Origin: JBHHYN01 sp046757565
GTDB lineage: Bacteria > Pseudomonadota > Gammaproteobacteria > Eutrophobiales > Eutrophobiaceae
Assembly (NCBI GenBank): GCA_046757565.1
Contig: JBHHYN010000169.1
Span: 1-5,026 of the forward strand
DNA: 5,026 bases
Direction: 5' to 3'
Every line of letters starts with the position of its first letter. The first letter of the stretch is position 1. Below are positions 1 through 5,026 of this stretch, piece after piece. The notes beneath the pieces are model-generated. The model was not told where the DNA came from, made no database searches, and saw nothing but the letters and a program-made list of their open reading frames with translations. A program made the translations under genes and the position numbers.

Positions 1-1
1 G

Positions 2-373
2 ATGACCAGCTACCTGGGTGGAGCCCGCAGACCGGAGACCGCGCATCTGGATGATGAGCAAAGTCTTGAAGCGATCATGCAGGGCCTGGTCCCCGTGCTG
101 GGTATTACGGGCGAACCGGAGATGATTTGTATTCATCGCCACCAACAGGGACTGCCGCTTTATCATGGCGGTTACTACGGTCGAATGCAGGCAATCAGTA
201 ACTGCCTGCGGACCCTGCCGGGGCTTCACCTGGAAGCCAATTACCGGAATGGTATTTCTGTTCGAGACCGGCTGGTTTGCGCCTACACCACGGCACGCAA
301 TATCCTTGTCACCCTGGACCTGCAAAAAGAGCCACGACCTGCCAGCCTGTCCTGGGCAAACGCCAACCCATGA
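2..373 (+). CDS. hemY: Protoporphyrinogen oxidase (HemY/PPOX type), C-terminal part, cut by the window edge
   Basis: This is the last ~123 residues of an FAD-dependent protoporphyrinogen IX oxidase, the enzyme that makes protoporphyrin IX in the penultimate step of heme synthesis. It shows the family's C-terminal signature in order: a YLGGARRPE stretch near the start, a DDE..LEAIMQGLVPVLGI segment, the HRHQQGLPLYHGG block that matches the usual W..alPqY..GH, then LPGLHLEANYRNGISVRD near residues 73-89, which corresponds to the FAD-contacting GLylaGN.yrGvsvrdC motif. Two family-typical residues differ: the Gly before the Asn is Ala, and the Cys after VRD is Arg. The ATG at 2 is internal and not the real start; the family is about 450 residues and the rest lies upstream. 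Its TGA overlaps the start of the next gene, so the two are probably cotranscribed. The gene is also called hemG or pgoX in some annotations. The family call is from remembered motif patterns, not from an alignment. Confidence 0.88.
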   Translation: MTSYLGGARRPETAHLDDEQSLEAIMQGLVPVLGITGEPEMICIHRHQQGLPLYHGGYYGRMQAISNCLRTLPGLHLEANYRNGISVRDRLVCAYTTARNILVTLDLQKEPRPASLSWANANP

Positions 374-735
374 AAAAACAGTTCTATAGTGCCACCGGTG
401 ACCTGCAGACGGCCAGGTCCGCTGGGGATGATTGCGAAAAGGGCTTTCGCCCGCTGGCGTTAATCATACCGGTCATCCTCGTACTGGTACTGATTGGATG
501 GGGAAGCAGGTGGTATGCCGACGGTGTAACTCTTCCTCGGTATTGTGAGAACACGGCTGTTACAGTGCAGTTACTGGAACAGGTGATGGTCAAGGATCGG
601 CCCGCCGGCCGGGACTCACGTCTGCCCTACCTGATTGTCGCCAAACTGCTTTTTCTGGTACCGCGTCAAGGTGATGAAAATGTCCCGGAATACCTCGAAC
701 GGGTTGAACATTTCCTGTACGAGAAGTGTCATTAG
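370..735 (+). CDS. Small single-span membrane protein of unknown function
   Basis: I do not recognise this 121-residue protein. The start is placed at the ATG that overlaps the upstream hemY stop (ATGA). An in-frame ATG 93 bases upstream exists, but it lies deep inside hemY and adds only shadow-like sequence. No clear Shine-Dalgarno is visible, which fits translational coupling. Residues 1-27 are hydrophilic with several Lys/Arg, residues 28-46 form one hydrophobic helix (LALIIPVILVLVLIGW), and the remaining ~75 residues are soluble. The positive-inside rule puts the C-terminal part in the periplasm. That part holds two cysteines, Cys59 and Cys120, which could form a disulfide, and a segment PYLIVAKLLFLVPRQGDENV that might be an amphipathic helix. 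The overlap with hemY suggests a role linked to heme synthesis or to the membrane, but this is inference only. A real gene is supported by the overlap, the clean membrane topology and a base composition like that of hemY. Confidence 0.72.
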   Translation: MKKQFYSATGDLQTARSAGDDCEKGFRPLALIIPVILVLVLIGWGSRWYADGVTLPRYCENTAVTVQLLEQVMVKDRPAGRDSRLPYLIVAKLLFLVPRQGDENVPEYLERVEHFLYEKCH

Positions 736-750
736 TACATTATTATGTAC
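735..750. repeat. Short perfect palindrome GTACAT-N4-ATGTAC before the sensor kinase gene
   Basis: Six-base arms GTACAT (735-740) and ATGTAC (745-750) flank TATT. It begins at the last base of the upstream stop codon and ends 26 bases before the kinase start. It could be an operator for a dimeric regulator, possibly for autoregulation, or a weak hairpin. There is no U-tract, so it is unlikely to be a terminator. A TATTAT at 741-746 resembles a -10 box but has no good -35 partner. The remaining 26 bases before the start show no Shine-Dalgarno. Confidence 0.35.
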
Positions 751-776
751 AGACAGCGATGCATAACTGACTGCCC

Positions 777-2501
777 ATGTTAATAGAATTTATCAAGATA
801 TTTTCGATGGTCGTCGTATTACTGATGATGGCGGCGGCCGGGCAATTCTATTTTTCGATGACACCTGTACCGGTCTGGTTGTATGTTTATATGCTGTTCC
901 TGCTTACAGGATGTTCCATGATGCTCGCCTACGTGATGATACGATGTGGCAGGGCCGAATCACAGGTTATGTTTGAACGTCGTTTCCGGAAAATTCTGGA
1001 AAACATTGATCTTCTGAGCATCGGTCTGGACAACAGTTTCAAGATTACATTCTGTAATGATGCGTTGCTTGCATTGACCTCCTGGCAACGAAAAGATGTC
1101 CTTGACAGGGACTGGTTTGAAATATTTGTGCCGGTAGATGCTCAGGAGCAATCCAGGATGACAATTAATCGTATATTTGCACCCGACTATACGTCTTCAC
1201 TCTACGAAGATGTAATTCGTTCCCGGAATGGACAGAGGTTCCTGATTGAATGGAATGTTTCAAAGATGTTTGACCCCCTGGGCCAGCCAATCGGTATAAC
1301 GCTAATTGGAAAAAACATTACTGACGAACGGCAAAGTGAAGATCAACTGCGCAAACTGTCACGGGCGGTCGAACAAAGCCCCAGCGTCGTCATTATTACC
1401 GATATCAACGGCAATATCGAATACGTCAATCCGAAATTTACCCATCTGACCGGCTACACATTCGAGGAAGTCCGCGGCAAAAACCCGAGACTTCTGAAAT
1501 CCGGAGAGACAGGCAGTGAAGAGTACAGGAAACTCTGGAACACGATCACCGCGGGAGGAACATGGAATGGTGTATTTCATAACAGGAAGAAAAATGGCGA
1601 ATATTACTGGGAGATGACCAGTATTTCGCCGATTCGGGATAACGACGGCAATATAGTCCGGTACCTGGCCGTAAAAGAGGATATAACTGAGCGCCGTCGC
1701 CTGGAGGAGGAAGTTCAACAGCGAAATCGGGAAATTGCAAAAAACCAGGCACTGGCGGTAACCGGGCGCATGGCGACCATGATTGCCCATGATTTACGGA
1801 ATCCACTGTCGTCGATCAAGATGGGGTTGCAGATTCTTGGTAATCGGGAATCAAGCGAGTGGAATGAAGACGATTATGAACTCAAACAAATTGCACTCGG
1901 TCAGATTGGTTATATGGAAGCTATAATGGAAGACCTGTTGAGTTACTCACGTCCTGACGCCCTCACTCCGGAATGGTTAAAGCTCGATGAGTTACTCGAT
2001 AAAGTACTTATCCACAACCAGAAAGAAATTAATAAACATGGTGCCGAAATAGTAAAGCATTATCGATCCGGCTTGCCAAACCTGCATGGTGATACCCGCA
2101 AGCTGCAACAGGTATTTACAAACCTGATCATGAATGCGCTACAGGCGACGGAAGGGCTCACCGATCGCGCACCACGGATAACCATCAGTACTTCACTGGA
2201 AGTTACTGGCGACAGGCCGGGAATTTGTATAGAAATCGGTGATAATGGCTGTGGGATGAAAACGGAGGAACTGGAAAATATCCTGGAGCCATTTTACACA
2301 ACGCGTGCCAAGGGTACCGGCCTTGGATTAGCCATAGTTAAACACATCGTTGAACAACATCACGGAATGTTAAGCGTGGACACGCACCAGGGTGATGGGA
2401 CATGCATCAAAGTCCTGTTGCCTACCGGGCCACTGGACTATAGTGAATCAATTCAAAGTAACAATAAGGAAACAAATTGTGCAAGCGGACATTCGGGCTG
2501 A
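777..2501 (+). CDS. Membrane-anchored PAS-PAS sensor histidine kinase (NtrB/AtoS-like)
   Basis: This 574-residue kinase autophosphorylates on a histidine and should pass the phosphate to the regulator encoded next to it. Two hydrophobic helices (about 5-27 and 32-55) are separated by only a few residues, so there is no periplasmic sensor domain and the input is probably cytoplasmic or at the membrane. PAS1 spans about 66-185 and PAS2 about 192-307. PAS2 carries GKNPRLLKSG (234-243) and a YYWE strand, a pattern like NifL-type flavin or redox PAS domains. A charged, probably coiled-coil linker (303-328) leads to the H-box with His338 in HDLRNPL. The ATPase domain is intact: N-box Asn449/Asn453, G1 motif DNGCG (489-493), EPFYTT (504-509), and G2 motif GTGLGLA (513-519). 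About 24 unconserved residues follow the last strand. The stop TGA shares its final A with the regulator's ATG. No Shine-Dalgarno is seen before the ATG at 777. The signal is unknown; flavin or heme binding is possible but not shown. Confidence 0.93.
   Translation: MLIEFIKIFSMVVVLLMMAAAGQFYFSMTPVPVWLYVYMLFLLTGCSMMLAYVMIRCGRAESQVMFERRFRKILENIDLLSIGLDNSFKITFCNDALLALTSWQRKDVLDRDWFEIFVPVDAQEQSRMTINRIFAPDYTSSLYEDVIRSRNGQRFLIEWNVSKMFDPLGQPIGITLIGKNITDERQSEDQLRKLSRAVEQSPSVVIITDINGNIEYVNPKFTHLTGYTFEEVRGKNPRLLKSGETGSEEYRKLWNTITAGGTWNGVFHNRKKNGEYYWEMTSISPIRDNDGNIVRYLAVKEDITERRRLEEEVQQRNREIAKNQALAVTGRMATMIAHDLRNPLSSIKMGLQILGNRESSEWNEDDYELKQIALGQIGYMEAIMEDLLSYSRPDALTPEWLKLDELLDKVLIHNQKEINKHGAEIVKHYRSGLPNLHGDTRKLQQVFTNLIMNALQATEGLTDRAPRITISTSLEVTGDRPGICIEIGDNGCGMKTEELENILEPFYTTRAKGTGLGLAIVKHIVEQHHGMLSVDTHQGDGTCIKVLLPTGPLDYSESIQSNNKETNCASGHSG
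2466..2479 (+). promoter_or_regulatory. Shine-Dalgarno-like AAGGA with an in-frame TTG, a possible alternative start of the response regulator
   Basis: AAGGA at 2466-2470 lies six bases before TTG at 2477, which is in frame with the regulator and would add eight residues (start-Met then CKRTFGL) before MGKLLIIDDD. The ATG at 2501 has no comparable ribosome site but overlaps the kinase stop and places the receiver domain's first strand exactly at the N-terminus, as usual in the family. I prefer ATG 2501. The AAGGA may still recruit ribosomes for the coupled start, or the TTG may be used. Confidence 0.35.
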
Positions 2502-3883
2502 TGGGCAAACTACTTATAATTGATGATGATATTGCCAGTTGCCGTACATTACAGCTTCATTACCGCAGCCTTGGACATGTTGTAAATATTTCACACAGCA
2601 GTGACCAGGGCCTTACAGCAGCAAGTGCAAGCGTTCCGGATGTCATTATTCTGGACATACGCATGCCGGGTAAGGATGGTCTCGCGGCCCTGCCGGAGTT
2701 CAAGCAATCCTGTCCCACTACGCCGATTATCATGATTACTGCCTATGATGATATGGAGAGCACTATCCGGGCCATGAAACAGGGTGCGGACGATTACATT
2801 CACAAACCCATTGATATTCGCGAACTGGATGATGCCGTAAGTCGTGCGCTTTTACGAATGAAACCGGATCGGCGGGGATTATCATTACAGAACAGGGATG
2901 CTGTAGAAATAGCAGACAGGGCCATGGTTGGCCACAGCGGGGCAATGAAAGAAGTATTCAAGACAATAGGCCTGATTGCAAACCAGCCGGTAAACGTCCT
3001 TATAACCGGTGAAAGTGGCACTGGAAAAGAACTTGTTGCACGGGCCATTCATGGATCGGGCAACCTGTCTTCCGGCCCCTTTGTTGCTGTCAATTGTGCT
3101 GCACTTGTAGAAACCTTGCTCGAATCAGAACTATTTGGTCACGAAAAAGGGGCATTTACCGGTGCTGTTAGCCGTCAGATCGGCAAGTTTGCCATAGCCA
3201 AACACGGCATCATATTTCTCGATGAGATAAGTGAATTGTCATTGACAATGCAGGCGAAGTTACTCCGTGTATTACAGGAGAGAGAATATGTTCCGCTTGG
3301 CGCCAATGGACCACAGACAACCAACGCCAGAGTGATAGCCGCAACGAATGTTGATCTCGCTGACAGAGTAAAAAAAGGGCAGTTTCGGGAAGATCTCTTT
3401 TACCGCCTGCAGGTACTGACGATCCACCTGCCGCCTTTGCGGGAACGCAGGGAAGATATAGTGGACCTTATCCAGGCCATGTTGACACGTATTAATCGCG
3501 ATATACGCCGAAAGATCGATCGGCTTTCCGAGGATGTTATGGAATCATTGCAGGCCTATGACTGGCCGGGAAATGTACGGGAACTGGAAAATGTATTGAT
3601 GAAGGCCGCAGTCTTATCGACCAGCAATATTATCACAAGGGAGCACATACCGGATGCGATATACAACTCGAAGATATACAGCAACTCCAGTGAAAAATCG
3701 CAGACTCAAATGTCGCTCAAGGAGGCGGAGCATGCACATATCAAGCGGGTGCTTGAAGCCACCGGCTGGCACAAGGGAGAGGCCTGCAAGATACTGGGGA
3801 TCTCACGACCCCGACTAAGAAGAATGATGAAAGAGTTCGGTCTGGAATCCAAATCCGGCGATACCCATCTGTCCGATCAATAA
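2501..3883 (+). CDS. Sigma-54-dependent response regulator, REC-AAA+-Fis (NtrC/AtoC family)
   Basis: This 460-residue regulator, when phosphorylated, should form an ATPase ring that remodels sigma-54 RNA polymerase. Receiver domain (1-120): acidic pocket Asp8-Asp10, phosphoacceptor Asp52 in LDIRMPGKDG, Thr80 and Lys102. The AAA+ domain (about 142-385) is complete: Walker A GESGTGKE (170-177), the sigma-54 contact loop GAFTGA (217-222), Walker B with FLDE (239-242), sensor I ATN (281-283), the arginine-finger region FREDLFYRL (295-303), and sensor II WPGNVREL (355-362). The GAFTGA loop argues that it is a true sigma-54 activator and not a degenerate relative. A Ser-rich linker (390-404) leads to a Fis-type helix-turn-helix (about 406-448) with the recognition helix around SRPRLRRMM. 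Start chosen at the ATG overlapping the kinase stop; an upstream TTG at 2477 is the alternative. Full length and intact. Its target promoters are not visible here. Confidence 0.95.
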   Translation: MGKLLIIDDDIASCRTLQLHYRSLGHVVNISHSSDQGLTAASASVPDVIILDIRMPGKDGLAALPEFKQSCPTTPIIMITAYDDMESTIRAMKQGADDYIHKPIDIRELDDAVSRALLRMKPDRRGLSLQNRDAVEIADRAMVGHSGAMKEVFKTIGLIANQPVNVLITGESGTGKELVARAIHGSGNLSSGPFVAVNCAALVETLLESELFGHEKGAFTGAVSRQIGKFAIAKHGIIFLDEISELSLTMQAKLLRVLQEREYVPLGANGPQTTNARVIAATNVDLADRVKKGQFREDLFYRLQVLTIHLPPLRERREDIVDLIQAMLTRINRDIRRKIDRLSEDVMESLQAYDWPGNVRELENVLMKAAVLSTSNIITREHIPDAIYNSKIYSNSSEKSQTQMSLKEAEHAHIKRVLEATGWHKGEACKILGISRPRLRRMMKEFGLESKSGDTHLSDQ

Positions 3884-3897
3884 AGCGTGCAAAGTCA

Positions 3898-3938
3898 CCC
3901 GGGACGGAACCCGAACCTGGCGGGTAACAGGGTCCGGG
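3898..3938. repeat. GC-rich nested inverted repeat after the response regulator gene
   Basis: CCCGGGAC at 3898-3905 can pair with GTCCGGG at 3932-3938 if one base is bulged. Inside it, ACCCG (3909-3913) pairs with CGGGT (3921-3925) around a 7-base loop. It begins 15 bases after the regulator stop. It may stabilise the 3' end of the transcript or act as a weak Rho-type end, since no T-run follows. Hand-found; the fold energy was not computed. Confidence 0.35.
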
Positions 3939-3966
3939 AACCGGATCGACGGCCCTGCAGTCTGAT

Positions 3967-4010
3967 CGGTGTTATTATCTCCCCGTATATCAAGGATAAT
4001 AACGACACCG
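3967..4010. repeat. Inverted repeat just upstream of the cytochrome start (operator or 5' leader hairpin)
   Basis: GTTATTATC (3971-3979) and GATAATAAC (3995-4003) are perfect 9-bp complements separated by 15 bases. CGGT (3967-3970) also pairs with ACCG (4007-4010) if three bases (GAC) are bulged out. The element ends 12 bases before the cytochrome ATG, where no Shine-Dalgarno is visible; an AAGGA (3992-3996) lies at the loop/stem edge. It could be a binding site for a dimeric regulator or an RNA hairpin that affects translation of the cytochrome. I do not recognise the half-site as that of a known regulator; it does not match the FNR pattern TTGAT-N4-ATCAA. Confidence 0.5.
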
Positions 4011-4022
4011 TAAACGCCGTCC

Positions 4023-5015
4023 ATGGATCACCCGAAGTTCCTCATAGCTCTTGCCGGTCTCTTCCTGGTTATGACGGGCCTTGATCCGGCGAAAGCAGCG
4101 GAGCAGGCGGTTTCCGGATCACATTACACTGGCAGCGATAAATGCGCTGACTGTCACCCGGAGCAGTTCAGGGACTGGCAAGATTCCCACCATGCACTGT
4201 CCATGCAGGAAGCCGTGCCGGCTACGGTCCTCGCGGACTTCAATAACGTGTCTTTCAAAAATGAACACATTGACATCCTCTTTCACAGAGATAAAGGTGA
4301 GTACATGGCCCGCACCGCCGGTCCCGGTGGCCAGGTAGAGGATTTCCCCATTCGATACACCTTCGGTATCACTCCCCTGCAGGAATATATCGTGGCCTTT
4401 CCCCGGGGCAGATTCCAGGTACTGCCGGTGGCGTGGGACACGTTGAAAAAGGAGTGGTTTTTTGTCCAGGCTTCCCAGAACCCGGAACCGGAGGAGTGGA
4501 TCCACTGGACCGGCGGCGGCATGAACTGGAATGGCATGTGCGCCGACTGTCACAGCACCAATGTCAAAAAGAACTACAGCCCCGGGAAGGACAGCTACGG
4601 TACCACCTTCTCCGCCATCAACGTGGGTTGCGAGGCCTGTCACGGTCCGGGCAGTACCCACGTGGACCGTGTCACCCAACCCGGCTACCAGGCCGGTCAG
4701 GATGATCCGGCACTCGATATGGGAACGGGCGAGGATCCAAAGGTACTGGTGGACAAGTGCGGTCGTTGCCATGCCTGGCGCAGACCGGTGGCGGAGGCAT
4801 TCAAACACAACAGTGATCAGTTGCTTGATTACTACCTGCCGGCGGTGCTGCGCGATGATCTCTATTACAGTGACGGGCAGATAAAAGAAGAGGTGTTCGT
4901 CTATGGCTCCTATCTCCAGAGCTGGAAATATCAACAGAATGTCAGTTGCCTGAATTGTCATGATCCCCATAGAGGGATAGGAATTTGCTTTCAGCGAATG
5001 CTGTTGTCGGCGTAG
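4023..5015 (+). CDS. Exported multiheme cytochrome c, apparently truncated after the fifth heme motif
   Basis: This is a periplasmic c-type cytochrome, presumably an electron carrier or part of a redox enzyme. A signal peptide is visible: short start MDHPK, hydrophobic core FLIALAGLFLVMTG, and a likely cut after Ala-Lys-Ala at residue 25. Five CXXCH heme sites follow: Cys41-His45, Cys173-His177 (CADCHSTN), Cys203-His207 (CEACHGPG), Cys246-His250 and Cys309-His313 (CLNCHDPH). The order and surrounding motifs (SHH, YTFG..PLQ.Y, HWTG..NWN.MC, VYGSYLQS) match a family of long cytochromes, related to the cytochrome c554 type, that often continue with further hemes and TPR repeats. Here the family pattern ends at His316 (position 4970), and 14 unrelated residues lead to a stop. 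The gene is therefore probably broken by an insertion or rearrangement. The start is the first ATG after an in-frame stop at 4011; no Shine-Dalgarno is seen. Family membership is from remembered motifs. Confidence 0.85.
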   Translation: MDHPKFLIALAGLFLVMTGLDPAKAAEQAVSGSHYTGSDKCADCHPEQFRDWQDSHHALSMQEAVPATVLADFNNVSFKNEHIDILFHRDKGEYMARTAGPGGQVEDFPIRYTFGITPLQEYIVAFPRGRFQVLPVAWDTLKKEWFFVQASQNPEPEEWIHWTGGGMNWNGMCADCHSTNVKKNYSPGKDSYGTTFSAINVGCEACHGPGSTHVDRVTQPGYQAGQDDPALDMGTGEDPKVLVDKCGRCHAWRRPVAEAFKHNSDQLLDYYLPAVLRDDLYYSDGQIKEEVFVYGSYLQSWKYQQNVSCLNCHDPHRGIGICFQRMLLSA

Positions 5016-5026
5016 TCAGTAATACC
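4971..5026 (-). mobile_element. Possible end of an insertion sequence interrupting the cytochrome gene
   Basis: From about 4971 the sequence no longer fits the cytochrome family, and each forward frame meets a TAG (4970-4972, 4978-4980, 5013-5015). Read on the minus strand, 5026 to 4991 is open and ends with TGA, giving GITDYADNSIR as a possible protein C-terminus. The stop lies about 20 bases from the junction, the spacing typical of a transposase gene inside an insertion sequence end. The terminal inverted repeat would then lie near 4971-4990 (GAGGGATAGGAATTTGC). The exact boundary is uncertain by a few bases, no IS family is recognised, and the other end and any target duplication lie outside the window. 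An assembly join or other rearrangement is an alternative. Confidence 0.4.

Larger units (their letters stand above)
3884..4022. other. 139-bp intergenic region between regulator and cytochrome genes
   Basis: No gene is supported here. The left half is GC-rich and can fold; the right half is AT-rich with a clean inverted repeat close to the cytochrome start. I checked every GG on the plus strand for a GC ten bases further on, as needed for a sigma-54 -24/-12 promoter, and found none. GATAAT (3995-4000) resembles a sigma-70 -10 box but lacks a convincing -35. There is no poly-T stretch after either inverted repeat, so a classical intrinsic terminator for the two-component operon is not visible. 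Confidence 0.6.

Noticed and set aside
277..369. N-terminal extension of the small membrane protein to the ATG at 277
   Set aside because: It would overlap conserved hemY coding sequence by 97 bases, and the added residues look like a shadow frame. The ATG at 370 with ATGA overlap is far more natural.
704..732. TTGAAC with TGTCAT 17 bases downstream as a sigma-70 promoter for the kinase
   Set aside because: The -10 match is too weak and the site lies within the coding end of the upstream gene; not reportable without transcript data.
1359..1790. Minus-strand open frame of 143 codons inside the kinase gene
   Set aside because: It lies opposite the conserved PAS2 and H-box coding sequence and shows no domain pattern.
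3001..3040. TGGCAC followed by TTGTTGCACG, resembling pieces of a sigma-54 promoter
   Set aside because: The GG-to-GC spacing is wrong for -24/-12, and the bases encode the Walker A motif of the regulator.
3887..4084. 65-codon plus-strand frame starting with GTG in the gap before the cytochrome
   Set aside because: It has no Shine-Dalgarno, runs through both inverted repeats and overlaps the cytochrome signal peptide in another frame; the sequence is Pro/Arg/Ser-rich and looks non-coding.
4119..4970. Long minus-strand open frame (283 codons) opposite the cytochrome gene
   Set aside because: The plus strand encodes a clear signal peptide and five CXXCH motifs. The antisense translation resembles no family I know, and its length follows from the GC-rich codon use of the cytochrome. 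Its stretches of G, A, V and T are typical of a shadow frame.
1..5026. CRISPR array, tRNA or rRNA genes
   Set aside because: Reading through the window I saw no regularly spaced direct repeats, no tRNA-like cloverleaf with CCA or TTCGANNC box, and no rRNA-like conserved blocks.

Overview
The window reads as chromosomal DNA of a respiring Gram-negative bacterium. A proteobacterium, possibly a gammaproteobacterial sediment or lithotrophic type, is my inference rather than something shown. The supporting signs are an oxygen-type (HemY/PPOX) protoporphyrinogen oxidase, an NtrB/NtrC-style two-component system with a sigma-54 activator, and an exported multiheme c-type cytochrome. All five genes are on the plus strand.

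Layout: positions 2-373 hold the C-terminal end of a HemY-type protoporphyrinogen oxidase that enters from the left. It shares an ATGA stop/start overlap with a small single-span membrane protein of unknown function (370-735). A 41-bp gap that opens on a short palindrome (735-750) leads to a membrane-anchored PAS-PAS sensor histidine kinase (777-2501). The kinase stop codon overlaps the start of its partner, a REC-AAA+-Fis sigma-54-dependent response regulator (2501-3883), so these two form a translationally coupled pair. A 139-bp gap (3884-4022) follows, with no convincing gene but with two inverted-repeat structures. One of them is a perfect 9-bp inverted repeat just upstream of an exported multiheme cytochrome c gene (from 4023).

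The most notable point is the end of the window. The cytochrome belongs to a family in which heme-binding and TPR regions normally continue well past the fifth CXXCH. Here the family-like sequence stops right after CHDPH (position 4970), and all three forward frames close within 45 bases. On the other strand the last 36 bases read as a short open C-terminus ending in a stop. The simplest reading is that the gene has been cut by an insertion sequence or other rearrangement whose body lies beyond the window.

How the genes work together: the kinase has almost no periplasmic part, so it probably senses an internal signal through its PAS domains and phosphorylates Asp52 of the regulator, which then activates sigma-54 promoters. 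The neighbouring cytochrome would be an attractive target, but I find no GG-N10-GC (-24/-12) spacing on the plus strand of the gap before it. The regulon is therefore not evident from this window. I did not find a clearly new defence or mobile system; most of the window is recognisable housekeeping, signalling and respiratory content.
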